Source: Phyllobacterium sp. OV277
GTDB lineage: Bacteria > Pseudomonadota > Alphaproteobacteria > Rhizobiales > Rhizobiaceae
Assembly: GCF_900104355.1 (NCBI RefSeq)
Contig: NZ_FNIY01000002.1
Coordinates: 1,091,706-1,155,705 of the forward strand
Length of the DNA: 64,000 nt
Direction: 5' to 3'
In this document: positions 57,178 to 64,000 of the stretch, in pieces
Numbering within the stretch: the first letter of the stretch is position 1
How the letters are laid out: each line of letters starts with the position of its first letter
The notes under the pieces: generated by a model
Databases searched by the model: none
Seen by the model: only the letters and a program-made list of their open reading frames with translations
What the model was told of the DNA's origin: nothing
Made by a program: the position numbers and the translations under genes

Positions 57178-57209
57178 CTTGCGGGGGCAGGAAAGCATTC
57201 CCATATGAG
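57178..57209 (+). promoter_or_regulatory. RpoH-type heat-shock promoter of clpB
   Basis: CTTG (57178-57181), 18-base spacer, CCCATATGAG (57200-57209). The alphaproteobacterial sigma-32 consensus is CTTG-N17/18-CYTATNTNNG; the -10 differs from it at one base only. It follows the terminator at 57116-57155 and lies about 95 bases from the clpB start, so it is well placed. Confidence 0.72.
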
Positions 57210-57302
57210 CCCAGAAGCGTATGGATCTGCCTCTTGCAGGGGGTCCGTCACCAGAGGACTCCAGAGTGCCGCTTACGGGCTTTGGGGAAAAGGAGACACA
57301 GA

Positions 57303-59915
57303 ATGAATGTTGAAAAATATACGGAGCGCGTTCGCGGCTTCATCCAGTCCGCGCAGACGTTTGCGCTCTCTTCCAATCATCAGCAATTTGCACCGGAGCA
57401 TTTGCTCAAGGTTCTCGTTGATGATGAGGAAGGTCTCGCCGCATCGTTGATCGAACGGGCAGGCGGACGCATTGCCGATGTGCGGCTTGGATTGCAGGCT
57501 GCGCTCAATGCGCTGCCGAAAGTAACCGGCGGCAATGAGCAGCTTTATCTTGCTCAGCCATTGGCGAAGGTTTTTGCCACCGCCGAGGAAATTGCCAAAA
57601 AGGCTGGCGACAGTTTCGTTACGGTCGAACGGCTGCTGACGGCGCTTGCCGTTGAAAAATCGGCGAAGACTTCGGAGATATTGAGCCGCGCTGGCGTGAC
57701 CGCTGCGGGCCTCAATGCGGTTATCAATGATATCCGCAAAGGCCGGACAGCCGACTCGGCTTCCGCCGAGAACACCTATGACGCCTTGAAGAAATACGCG
57801 CGGGATCTGACTGCTGATGCGCGGTCGGGCAAGCTTGATCCGGTTATCGGACGCGATGATGAAATTCGCCGGACCATCCAGGTCCTGTCACGCCGCACGA
57901 AGAACAATCCTGTTCTGATCGGCGAGCCCGGTGTGGGCAAGACGGCGATTGCCGAAGGCCTTGCCCTGCGTATCGTCAATGGCGACGTGCCGGAGTCTCT
58001 TAAAGACAAGCAGTTGATGGCGCTCGACATGGGCGCACTCATTGCCGGCGCGAAATATCGCGGCGAATTCGAAGAGCGTCTGAAAAGTGTGCTTTCCGAA
58101 GTGCAGTCGGCCAATGGCGACATCATCCTCTTCATTGACGAAATGCACACGCTGGTTGGTGCGGGCAAGGGCGAAGGATCAATGGATGCATCGAACCTCT
58201 TGAAGCCCGCGCTTGCCCGCGGCGAGCTGCATTGCGTTGGTGCAACGACGCTGGACGAATATCGCAAGCACGTTGAAAAAGATGCAGCGCTTGCACGGCG
58301 GTTCCAGCCGGTGTTCGTTGATGAGCCAACGGTTGAGGATACGATCTCGATCCTGCGCGGGTTGAAGGAAAAATACGAACAGCATCACAAGGTTCGTATT
58401 TCCGATTCGGCTCTGGTTGCTGCTGCAACCCTGTCGAACCGCTACATCACTGACCGGTTCCTGCCTGACAAGGCTATCGACCTGATTGACGAAGGCGCAG
58501 CGCGCCTGCGGATGCAGGTGGATTCAAAGCCGGAAGAGCTTGATGAAATCGACCGCCGCATCATGCAGCTGAAGATTGAGCGCGAAGCTTTGAAGGTCGA
58601 GAAAGACGATGCGTCAAAGGATCGTCTGGAAAGACTGGAAAAGGAGCTGGTCGAGCTTGAAGAACAGTCAACCGGCCTGACCAATACATGGCAGGCGGAA
58701 AAGCAGAAGCTTGGTCATGCGGCTGATCTGAAAGGTCAACTGGATGATGCGCGCAATGCCTTGGCTTCCGCCCAGCGTAACGGTGAATTCCAGAAGGCGG
58801 GCGAGCTTGCCTATGGCACGATCCCGCAGCTGGAAAAGCAGCTTGCACAGGCCGAACAGCAGGATGGATCAACCTCGATGGTCGAGGAAATCGTCACTCC
58901 TGATCATATCGCGCAGGTCGTATCGCGCTGGACCGGCATTCCGGTTGACCGGATGCTGGAAGGCGAGCGCGAAAAGCTGTTGCGGATGGAAGACGAGTTG
59001 GCCAAGCGGGTCATCGGGCAGGGCGAAGCGGTTCAGGCCGTTTCCAAGGCAGTCCGCCGCGCCCGTGCCGGTCTTCAGGATCCGAACCGGCCAATTGGCT
59101 CGTTCATCTTCCTTGGACCAACTGGTGTTGGCAAGACGGAACTCACCAAGGCACTCGCCTCGTTCCTGTTCAGTGACGAGACAGCCATGGTCCGCCTCGA
59201 TATGTCCGAATATATGGAGAAGCATTCAGTCGCTCGTCTGATCGGCGCACCTCCAGGTTATGTCGGTTATGAGGAAGGCGGCGCACTGACCGAAGCGGTT
59301 CGTCGCAGACCCTATCAGGTTGTGCTTTTCGATGAGATCGAAAAGGCGCATCCGGATGTGTTCAACGTTCTGCTGCAGGTGCTTGATGATGGACGTCTGA
59401 CCGATGGTCAGGGCCGTACGGTGGATTTCCGCAATACGCTGATCATCATGACGTCCAATCTGGGAGCAGAATATCTGACTGCGCTTGGGGAAGATCAGGA
59501 TGTGGAAAGCGCCCGCGAGGATGTGATGAATGTGGTCAAGGCCTCGTTCAGACCGGAATTCCTCAACCGCGTCGACGAGATCATTCTGTTCCATCGTCTG
59601 AAGCGAAATGAAATGGGTGCCATTGTGGCTATTCAGATGCAGCGTCTGCAGTCCTTGCTGACTGATCGCAAGATCACCATCAAGATTGACGAGGATGCAA
59701 CCAACTGGCTTGCCGAGAAGGGTTATGACCCCGCCTATGGCGCACGTCCGCTGAAACGGGTGATCCAGAAGCAGGTACAGGACCCTCTGGCGGAGAAAAT
59801 CCTGCTTGGCGAGATTCTGGATGGCTCCACGGTCAAGATCACGGCAGGTTCAGACCGGCTCAATTTCCGGTCTGTGAAGTCTGCCCCGGACCGGGAAAAG
59901 AGCGAAGCTGCATAA
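57303..59915 (+). CDS. clpB: ATP-dependent chaperone ClpB
   Basis: 870 aa disaggregase of the Hsp100 family. An N-terminal Clp repeat ([18 protein letters not shown]), first AAA domain with Walker [10 protein letters not shown], a coiled-coil middle domain, second AAA with [15 protein letters not shown] and sensor/arginine finger regions. Start is 57303 with AAGGAG spaced 8 bases; a longer frame begins at 57108 inside the terminator and is rejected. With DnaK it rescues aggregated proteins. The heat-shock promoter just upstream fits. Confidence 0.96.
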   Translation: MNVEKYTERVRGFIQSAQTFALSSNHQQFAPEHLLKVLVDDEEGLAASLIERAGGRIADVRLGLQAALNALPKVTGGNEQLYLAQPLAKVFATAEEIAKKAGDSFVTVERLLTALAVEKSAKTSEILSRAGVTAAGLNAVINDIRKGRTADSASAENTYDALKKYARDLTADARSGKLDPVIGRDDEIRRTIQVLSRRTKNNPVLIGEPGVGKTAIAEGLALRIVNGDVPESLKDKQLMALDMGALIAGAKYRGEFEERLKSVLSEVQSANGDIILFIDEMHTLVGAGKGEGSMDASNLLKPALARGELHCVGATTLDEYRKHVEKDAALARRFQPVFVDEPTVEDTISILRGLKEKYEQHHKVRISDSALVAAATLSNRYITDRFLPDKAIDLIDEGAARLRMQVDSKPEELDEIDRRIMQLKIEREALKVEKDDASKDRLERLEKELVELEEQSTGLTNTWQAEKQKLGHAADLKGQLDDARNALASAQRNGEFQKAGELAYGTIPQLEKQLAQAEQQDGSTSMVEEIVTPDHIAQVVSRWTGIPVDRMLEGEREKLLRMEDELAKRVIGQGEAVQAVSKAVRRARAGLQDPNRPIGSFIFLGPTGVGKTELTKALASFLFSDETAMVRLDMSEYMEKHSVARLIGAPPGYVGYEEGGALTEAVRRRPYQVVLFDEIEKAHPDVFNVLLQVLDDGRLTDGQGRTVDFRNTLIIMTSNLGAEYLTALGEDQDVESAREDVMNVVKASFRPEFLNRVDEIILFHRLKRNEMGAIVAIQMQRLQSLLTDRKITIKIDEDATNWLAEKGYDPAYGARPLKRVIQKQVQDPLAEKILLGEILDGSTVKITAGSDRLNFRSVKSAPDREKSEAA

Positions 59916-59944
59916 TTGCGCCTGATATAATGATGCATGGAAGC

Positions 59945-59972
59945 AAAATGGCCGCCGTCTGGCGGCCATTTT
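59945..59972 (+). terminator. Terminator of clpB
   Basis: A perfect 12-base stem AAAATGGCCGCC/GGCGGCCATTTT with loop GTCT (59945-59972), 29 bases after the stop; the T-run is the end of the right arm. Confidence 0.82.
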
Positions 59973-60135
59973 CATGTCCGGTTCATCCTGTAGATGCAAT
60001 GACAGAGCCGCCGTTTGAAATCGAACCGGTTTTATTCAGCAGATAAGGCTCGAAAAAACCGCATTAACCATAAAGACAGGAAAATCGGTCATTTATGCTT
60101 AAGGACAGGTTAGCGGAAACCGGAAGTTGGAAAAT

Positions 60136-61557
60136 ATGGCGCTTCGTCATTTGATTGTGTTTGCATCGATTTTTACCACTGCTTTGGCGGTGCTTGTGCC
60201 TGTCGCGCCTGCGCAGGCTGCAGGTTTGCCTGCGCGTGAAAGCGCGAATCAGGCGCCATATATGGTCGCGCAAGTGTTCGAATCAGATCGGCGGGCACGA
60301 CGTGACGAGTATCGCGTTTATTTCGACGAGTATGGACGGCGTGTGACGCTGGATCGCCGGGGCCGGGTGGTTTCGGTCGAAGAGCCGCGCAACGATATCA
60401 ATAATGGCCGGGGCGCTGATTATTTTCCCGATGCGCCGCAGGATTCTTTTGATACGGGCTCTATTCCCGAAGACCCTTACGCGAATCGCCCAAACGATGC
60501 CTATCAGAGGCAGCAGCCATCCGAACGCGACTATCGCACGGTTGAACGCGCACCCCTGCCGCCCGCAAACGGCGAATCGGACATTCCTCCCGCCAATCCC
60601 GGTCTGATTGATCCGGAGATGCCTGGTGAGAATCTGGCGACGCCGCCATCTCAGGAATCAATACCGGCTCATCCCAATCCTGCGCCGACTGTGCAATTGC
60701 CAAAGGGGCAGGGCGCCAAAGCCAAGATTGCCGCGATTCAGGTCCTGCTTGATCGCATCGGTGTATCACCGGGTGTCATTGACGGTCGCAAGGGTGGCAA
60801 TGTCGACAAGGCCGTGGCAGCTTTCGAGGAAATGACCGGCCAGAAATTTGATCCGCTCAATGATGCGGGAATCCAAGCATCGCTTGAGCAGACGGGAGGT
60901 CCCGCCTTTGTTTCCTATACAATCAGCTCGGAAGATGCAGCCTATCCATTCGTTGCGTCGATCCCTGAGGATTACAGCCATAAGGCACAGCTCGAACGGA
61001 TGGCCTTTACATCAGTCACCGAAATGCTGGCCGAACGCTTTCACATGGATGAAGGGTATTTGAAGGAGATCAACCCCGGAGTTGATTTCAATCAGCCCGG
61101 TGTGGCTATTCAGGTTGCCAGTACCGGCCAGAATGTTGGTGGCTCGGTGACGAAAATCATCGCCGACAAGGGACGCAAGCAGGTGCGCGGCTATAATGCC
61201 GAGGGGCGGCTGGTTGTTGCCTATCCCGCCACCATCGGTTCAACCGATACGCCATCACCGTCGGGTATCGTTCAGGTGGAGCGCATCGCTCTCAACCCGA
61301 ACTACACCTATAATCCCAAGCTCAATTTCAAGCAGGGTGAGAATGACAAGGTGCTGACCATACCGCCGGGTCCAAACGGGCCTGTCGGTACGGTGTGGAT
61401 TGCATTGTCAAAGCCGACCTACGGTATCCATGGTACGCCGGAGCCGTCAAAGATTGGCAAGACGAACAGTCATGGCTGCGTGCGACTGACCAACTGGGAT
61501 GCAACCGAACTCTCTAAGCTGGTGCAAAAGGGCGTGACGGTCGAGTTTCAGGAGTAG
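60136..61557 (+). CDS. L,D-transpeptidase (YkuD family) with extended N-terminus
   Basis: 473 aa. Signal peptide (MALRHLIVFASIFTTALAVL, cleavage near AQAAG), a proline-rich, low-complexity linker (about 55-190), a peptidoglycan-binding-like helical domain (KIAAIQVLLDRIGVSPGVIDG), and the YkuD domain ending in KTNSHGCVRLTNWD with Cys448 as nucleophile. It forms 3-3 crosslinks or attaches outer-membrane proteins to peptidoglycan, as seen in rhizobia. Start ATG 60136 is preferred to the TTG 9 bases upstream. Convergent with the M23 gene, stops 8 bases apart. Confidence 0.92.
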   Translation: MALRHLIVFASIFTTALAVLVPVAPAQAAGLPARESANQAPYMVAQVFESDRRARRDEYRVYFDEYGRRVTLDRRGRVVSVEEPRNDINNGRGADYFPDAPQDSFDTGSIPEDPYANRPNDAYQRQQPSERDYRTVERAPLPPANGESDIPPANPGLIDPEMPGENLATPPSQESIPAHPNPAPTVQLPKGQGAKAKIAAIQVLLDRIGVSPGVIDGRKGGNVDKAVAAFEEMTGQKFDPLNDAGIQASLEQTGGPAFVSYTISSEDAAYPFVASIPEDYSHKAQLERMAFTSVTEMLAERFHMDEGYLKEINPGVDFNQPGVAIQVASTGQNVGGSVTKIIADKGRKQVRGYNAEGRLVVAYPATIGSTDTPSPSGIVQVERIALNPNYTYNPKLNFKQGENDKVLTIPPGPNGPVGTVWIALSKPTYGIHGTPEPSKIGKTNSHGCVRLTNWDATELSKLVQKGVTVEFQE

Positions 61558-61565
61558 AAACTGCT

Positions 61566-63518
61566 CTAGCCGCTGGCTGCCATCTTCGGCGCGCTGTTGT
61601 TGTCATCCTTCAGGAGCTGATCGATACGCTCGCGTTCGCGCTTGAAGGCAACAAGATCATCGCCATCAAGCGCCCTGCCGCCCGGCAGACGGATACGCAT
61701 CGGGTCGACCTTCGATCCGTTGACGATGACTTCATAGTGCAGATGCGGGCCGGTTGAGAGACCGGTTGAGCCGAGATAGCCGATAACCTGACCCTGCCGG
61801 ACGCGGGCGCCGGGTGTTACGCCAGAAGCAATGGCGTTCTGGTGTGAGTAACTGCTTTCATAGCCATTGGAATGGCGAAGGACTGTCTGGTTGCCATAGC
61901 CATTGGTCCAACCTGCCCGCTCCACAGTGCCATTGCCGGCAGCAATAATCGGGGTGCCACGCGGTGCCGACCAGTCAACACCCGTATGCATGCGCGAATA
62001 GCCGAGAATCGGATGACGCCGCATACCAAAAGGCGAGCGGAACACACCGTTTGGTACAGGATTGCGCAACAGGAACTGTTTCGAGCTCTTGCCGTTCTCG
62101 TCATAATAATCGGTCGAGCCATCCCCGGAATGGAACCGGTAGAATTTGCGCAGGTTCCCGCCAAAATTGGCAGCGACATAGAGAATTTCCGATTCGTCAC
62201 CGGCCTTTTCCGAATCGGCAGGCAGGGAGAAGAAAGCTTCCAGCTGATCTGTTGGTAAAAGCTGCGACTGGAAATCCACATCCGATGCCAGCATACGGAC
62301 CAATTGCTGGATCATCGTATCGGTCATGCCATAGGCTATGCCCGCGCGATAAATGCCATCATAGACCGTCGGGAGATCGCCGGGCTGACGCGATGAGGGC
62401 GGATTGTCATCAAAAGCCACCTGCAGGCCCGGCGTCATTTCCGGCTCGTCCGCAGGCACATACTGGTCTTTATCATTAAGGGCGATGGTCAGAATATGCG
62501 TTGTGCCATTATAGACACTGGCCCGCATGATGCGGTCGACATTGTCGCGCGACTCAATGCCGAGCCGCAAAACGCTACCGCCTTTCAGGCGTGGAGAATT
62601 CAGGAGCTTTGAAATTGCCTCGGACATGCCGATGGCATCATCATTTTCGTAACCGGCGTCGCTGAAAGCGCTAAGGATTTCCTTGTCATTGCGGAACGGT
62701 ATGAGTTCCTCGGAGTAACCATGGCTTTCCACATCTTCGTTGGCCCGCGGTGTGACGCTGACATTTTCCTGAATGATCTTGACCGCGAGTGGATTGCGCA
62801 GATTGAAAGGATCTTCATCAGCGCCAAAGCGCAGCGGATCAACATAATGCAGCGAAGCCACCTGCACCGCGCCGTCAGTCAGCAATGCGCCGGTGTTGCG
62901 GACAACTTCTTCCACCTCATCAGCGCTCAGATCATCGGACGGATCAAACTGCGCCGTGGCCAGAGGAAAATCCACCGTGCGCAGACTGACTTCGCTTTCA
63001 ACCTTGGCGCCATAGATCAAACCTGTTTTGGGCGTGGGATCAGTTCCTTCATTGGCCTCGGCAAACACATCCAGCGGATTGAACCCAGGATATTTGCGGT
63101 TGCTGTTATGAACAGAAGCCAGTGCTATGCGGACATATTCAAAGGGTGTGGAGCGAATGACGTCCCGTTCGCCCTCTTTGAACACAGTCGATACATCAAG
63201 GCGGCGGCGATCACGGTTGCGCCGGATCGGCGTGGTTGCGGCAACGCGCGCGCCTTTGGTTACATCGCTGCTGCCCTTGGCCGATGGCATTGTATTGCGA
63301 GCCATCAGTTCGGGTGGGGTCGCCAATTGTTCCCGGCCATCCAGCGCCGCAAACAAGGCAACACCCATCAACATGCTCGAGGTGATACCGGTCAGAAAAG
63401 TACCAGCCAGCCATCGCGCCGAAATTTCCCGGCGATCGGGCGGGCCGCGACGCCCGTCCGTAATCAACGGCGGTTCGTTGCCCGGATCGATTGATGAGTG
63501 CCCCTCGTACTCTTTCAT
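61566..63518 (-). CDS. M23-family peptidoglycan endopeptidase, membrane-anchored
   Basis: 650 aa. A short cytoplasmic segment, one membrane anchor (WLAGTFLTGITSSMLMGVALF, about 37-57), a large middle region, then the C-terminal LytM domain with zinc ligands in RMHTGVDWSAPRGTPI (HxxxD) and GPHLHYEVIVNG (HxH). All ligands are present, so it is probably active on peptidoglycan cross-bridges, unlike EnvC-type activators. Whether FtsEX controls it is untested. Paired with the convergent L,D-transpeptidase, it forms a cell-wall remodelling locus. Confidence 0.9.
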   Translation of the reverse strand: MKEYEGHSSIDPGNEPPLITDGRRGPPDRREISARWLAGTFLTGITSSMLMGVALFAALDGREQLATPPELMARNTMPSAKGSSDVTKGARVAATTPIRRNRDRRRLDVSTVFKEGERDVIRSTPFEYVRIALASVHNSNRKYPGFNPLDVFAEANEGTDPTPKTGLIYGAKVESEVSLRTVDFPLATAQFDPSDDLSADEVEEVVRNTGALLTDGAVQVASLHYVDPLRFGADEDPFNLRNPLAVKIIQENVSVTPRANEDVESHGYSEELIPFRNDKEILSAFSDAGYENDDAIGMSEAISKLLNSPRLKGGSVLRLGIESRDNVDRIMRASVYNGTTHILTIALNDKDQYVPADEPEMTPGLQVAFDDNPPSSRQPGDLPTVYDGIYRAGIAYGMTDTMIQQLVRMLASDVDFQSQLLPTDQLEAFFSLPADSEKAGDESEILYVAANFGGNLRKFYRFHSGDGSTDYYDENGKSSKQFLLRNPVPNGVFRSPFGMRRHPILGYSRMHTGVDWSAPRGTPIIAAGNGTVERAGWTNGYGNQTVLRHSNGYESSYSHQNAIASGVTPGARVRQGQVIGYLGSTGLSTGPHLHYEVIVNGSKVDPMRIRLPGGRALDGDDLVAFKRERERIDQLLKDDNNSAPKMAASG

Positions 63519-63519
63519 T

Positions 63520-63557
63520 ATACTAAGTGTCGATCCTGATACTAAGTGTCGATCCTG
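63520..63557. repeat. Tandem duplication of a 19-base unit
   Basis: ATACTAAGTGTCGATCCTG occurs twice in a row (63520-63538, 63539-63557). It starts 2 bases from the first codon of the M23 gene, so on the minus strand it forms the mRNA leader and ribosome-binding region: CAGGATCGACACTTAGTAT. Confidence 0.9.
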
Positions 63558-63889
63558 TCGCCGTTATTGATGCAGGCTTACTTTGATTTTCCGGCGCGTG
63601 CCGACCAGCCATTTACTGGTACGAAGTCAACGAGGCCGCAGTTTTGCCCTCGCAGCTTCCATCTGTCAACGCGCTGAACAGGAAGAGTGCCTGTATCTAT
63701 AGACGTACGCCATAATACATTGGAATAAGCCCCGCATATGCCAGCCAGCGCTAGGGTTTGAATTGGGCTTGTTTGTGGCCGCGATGATCACAATTCACTT
63801 CGGCGGCTTATTTGCCGGCGTTGTCTCCAGCAAATACGGACCTGTGGATAATTCATGTTACATTTTTGATAAAAACTTTGAAATCGTTG
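63558..63889. other. Promoter region between the M23 gene and the right-edge promoter
   Basis: 332 bases with no supported gene. A 68-codon open frame at 63763-63969 has no ribosome site and runs across the promoter at 63890, so it is not taken as real. The sequence presumably holds the M23 promoter and upstream elements for the strong promoter at 63890. AT-rich tracts (GATAAAAACTTTGAAATC) directly precede that -35. Confidence 0.45.
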
Positions 63890-63919
63890 TTGACAGTTTT
63901 GGTGATGGGGGTCTATATA
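63890..63919 (+). promoter_or_regulatory. Strong promoter, possibly of an rRNA operon
   Basis: TTGACA (63890-63895), an 18-base spacer and TATATA (63914-63919), nearly a full housekeeping promoter, with an AT-rich upstream tract (TTTTTGATAAAAACTTTGAAA) like an UP element. A GC-rich leader (GAGGGCGGGGCGCCGCTGG) follows and no gene starts before the window ends, as expected ahead of a 16S rRNA gene. The rRNA itself is outside the window, so the target is inferred. Confidence 0.65.
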
Positions 63920-64000
63920 CCGACACAACGAGGGCGGGGCGCCGCTGGCGGTTGCTGAATGCGCCCTAAAGGAAGCTCTCTGGAAGTTTTCGGATTGTTG

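Noticed and set aside
57108..57302. Extended N-terminus of ClpB
   Set aside because: It would begin inside the terminator hairpin and before the heat-shock promoter; 57303 has a proper ribosome site and family start.
63763..63969. 68-codon plus-strand frame at the right edge
   Set aside because: No ribosome site and it runs through the -35/-10 pair of the likely rRNA promoter.

Overview
The window is a stretch of ordinary chromosome from an alphaproteobacterium, most likely a member of the Hyphomicrobiales (Rhizobiales) close to Brucellaceae/Phyllobacteriaceae. This rests on gene families and linkage: hisC-tyrC, ftsEX, a TIGR02302/DUF4175 protein, argH-lptM-lysA, etfBA, lysC-ptsP-prfA-prmC, a DUF4167 protein followed by clpB, and TlpA-, DUF2125- and ExoD-type proteins. 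The genus cannot be fixed from the sequence alone.

Layout. 1-7.7 kb: end of hisC, tyrC, a DUF2125 protein, a ChaC-like cyclotransferase, plsC, a YdcF-like protein and ftsX/ftsE. 7.7-14.6 kb: hpt, the large TIGR02302 membrane protein, lysA, lptM and argH (one minus-strand run) and a divergent TlpA-like thioredoxin. 14.6-15.6 kb: a repeat-filled convergent gap. 15.6-27.5 kb: mostly minus-strand genes (DEAD-box helicase, YaiI, ExoD, TerC, hbd, etfAB, rhomboid, PduO-type adenosyltransferase, a HIG1-type protein, an SDR), then a YihY protein and an EamA exporter whose 3' ends overlap. 27.5-28.1 kb: a second repeat cluster. 28.1-32.4 kb: gluQRS, an AlkA-type glycosylase, an HNH protein, dsbB, a YqaA-type protein, tRNA-Leu(CAA) and a broken phage-like gene. 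32.4-38 kb is the most accessory part: an esterase-like hydrolase, a class III cyclase, an orphan BrnA-type antitoxin, a small unknown, and a CelD-type acyltransferase coupled to a flippase. 38-50 kb: secA, a parvulin, argJ-GNAT-mutT, an NDUFAF5-like methyltransferase, comF, grxC, a nitrilase, a DUF1178 protein, a DMT transporter and ubiG. 50-64 kb: lysC-ptsP-prfA-prmC, DUF4167, clpB with a heat-shock-type promoter, an L,D-transpeptidase, an M23 peptidase and, at the right edge, a strong promoter that may lead into an rRNA operon.

Functional themes: amino-acid synthesis (his/tyr, lys/DAP, arg), division and envelope (ftsEX, ldt, M23, plsC, lptM, secA), redox and electron transfer (etf, dsbB, tlpA, grxC), translation and its quality control (prfA, prmC, gluQRS, clpB).

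The least ordinary content is not protein-coding. At least three families of long, nearly perfect palindromes fill the gaps between operons. They are nested in each other in two places and carry internal 15-base units and a terminal heptamer that is expanded to eight copies at one site. Other points of note are a gene cut by an amber codon beside tRNA-Leu, an isolated perfect 24-bp inverted repeat upstream of hbd, and two dyads at the etfBA promoter. I found no CRISPR array, no intact insertion sequence and no convincing new multi-gene defence or metabolic system.
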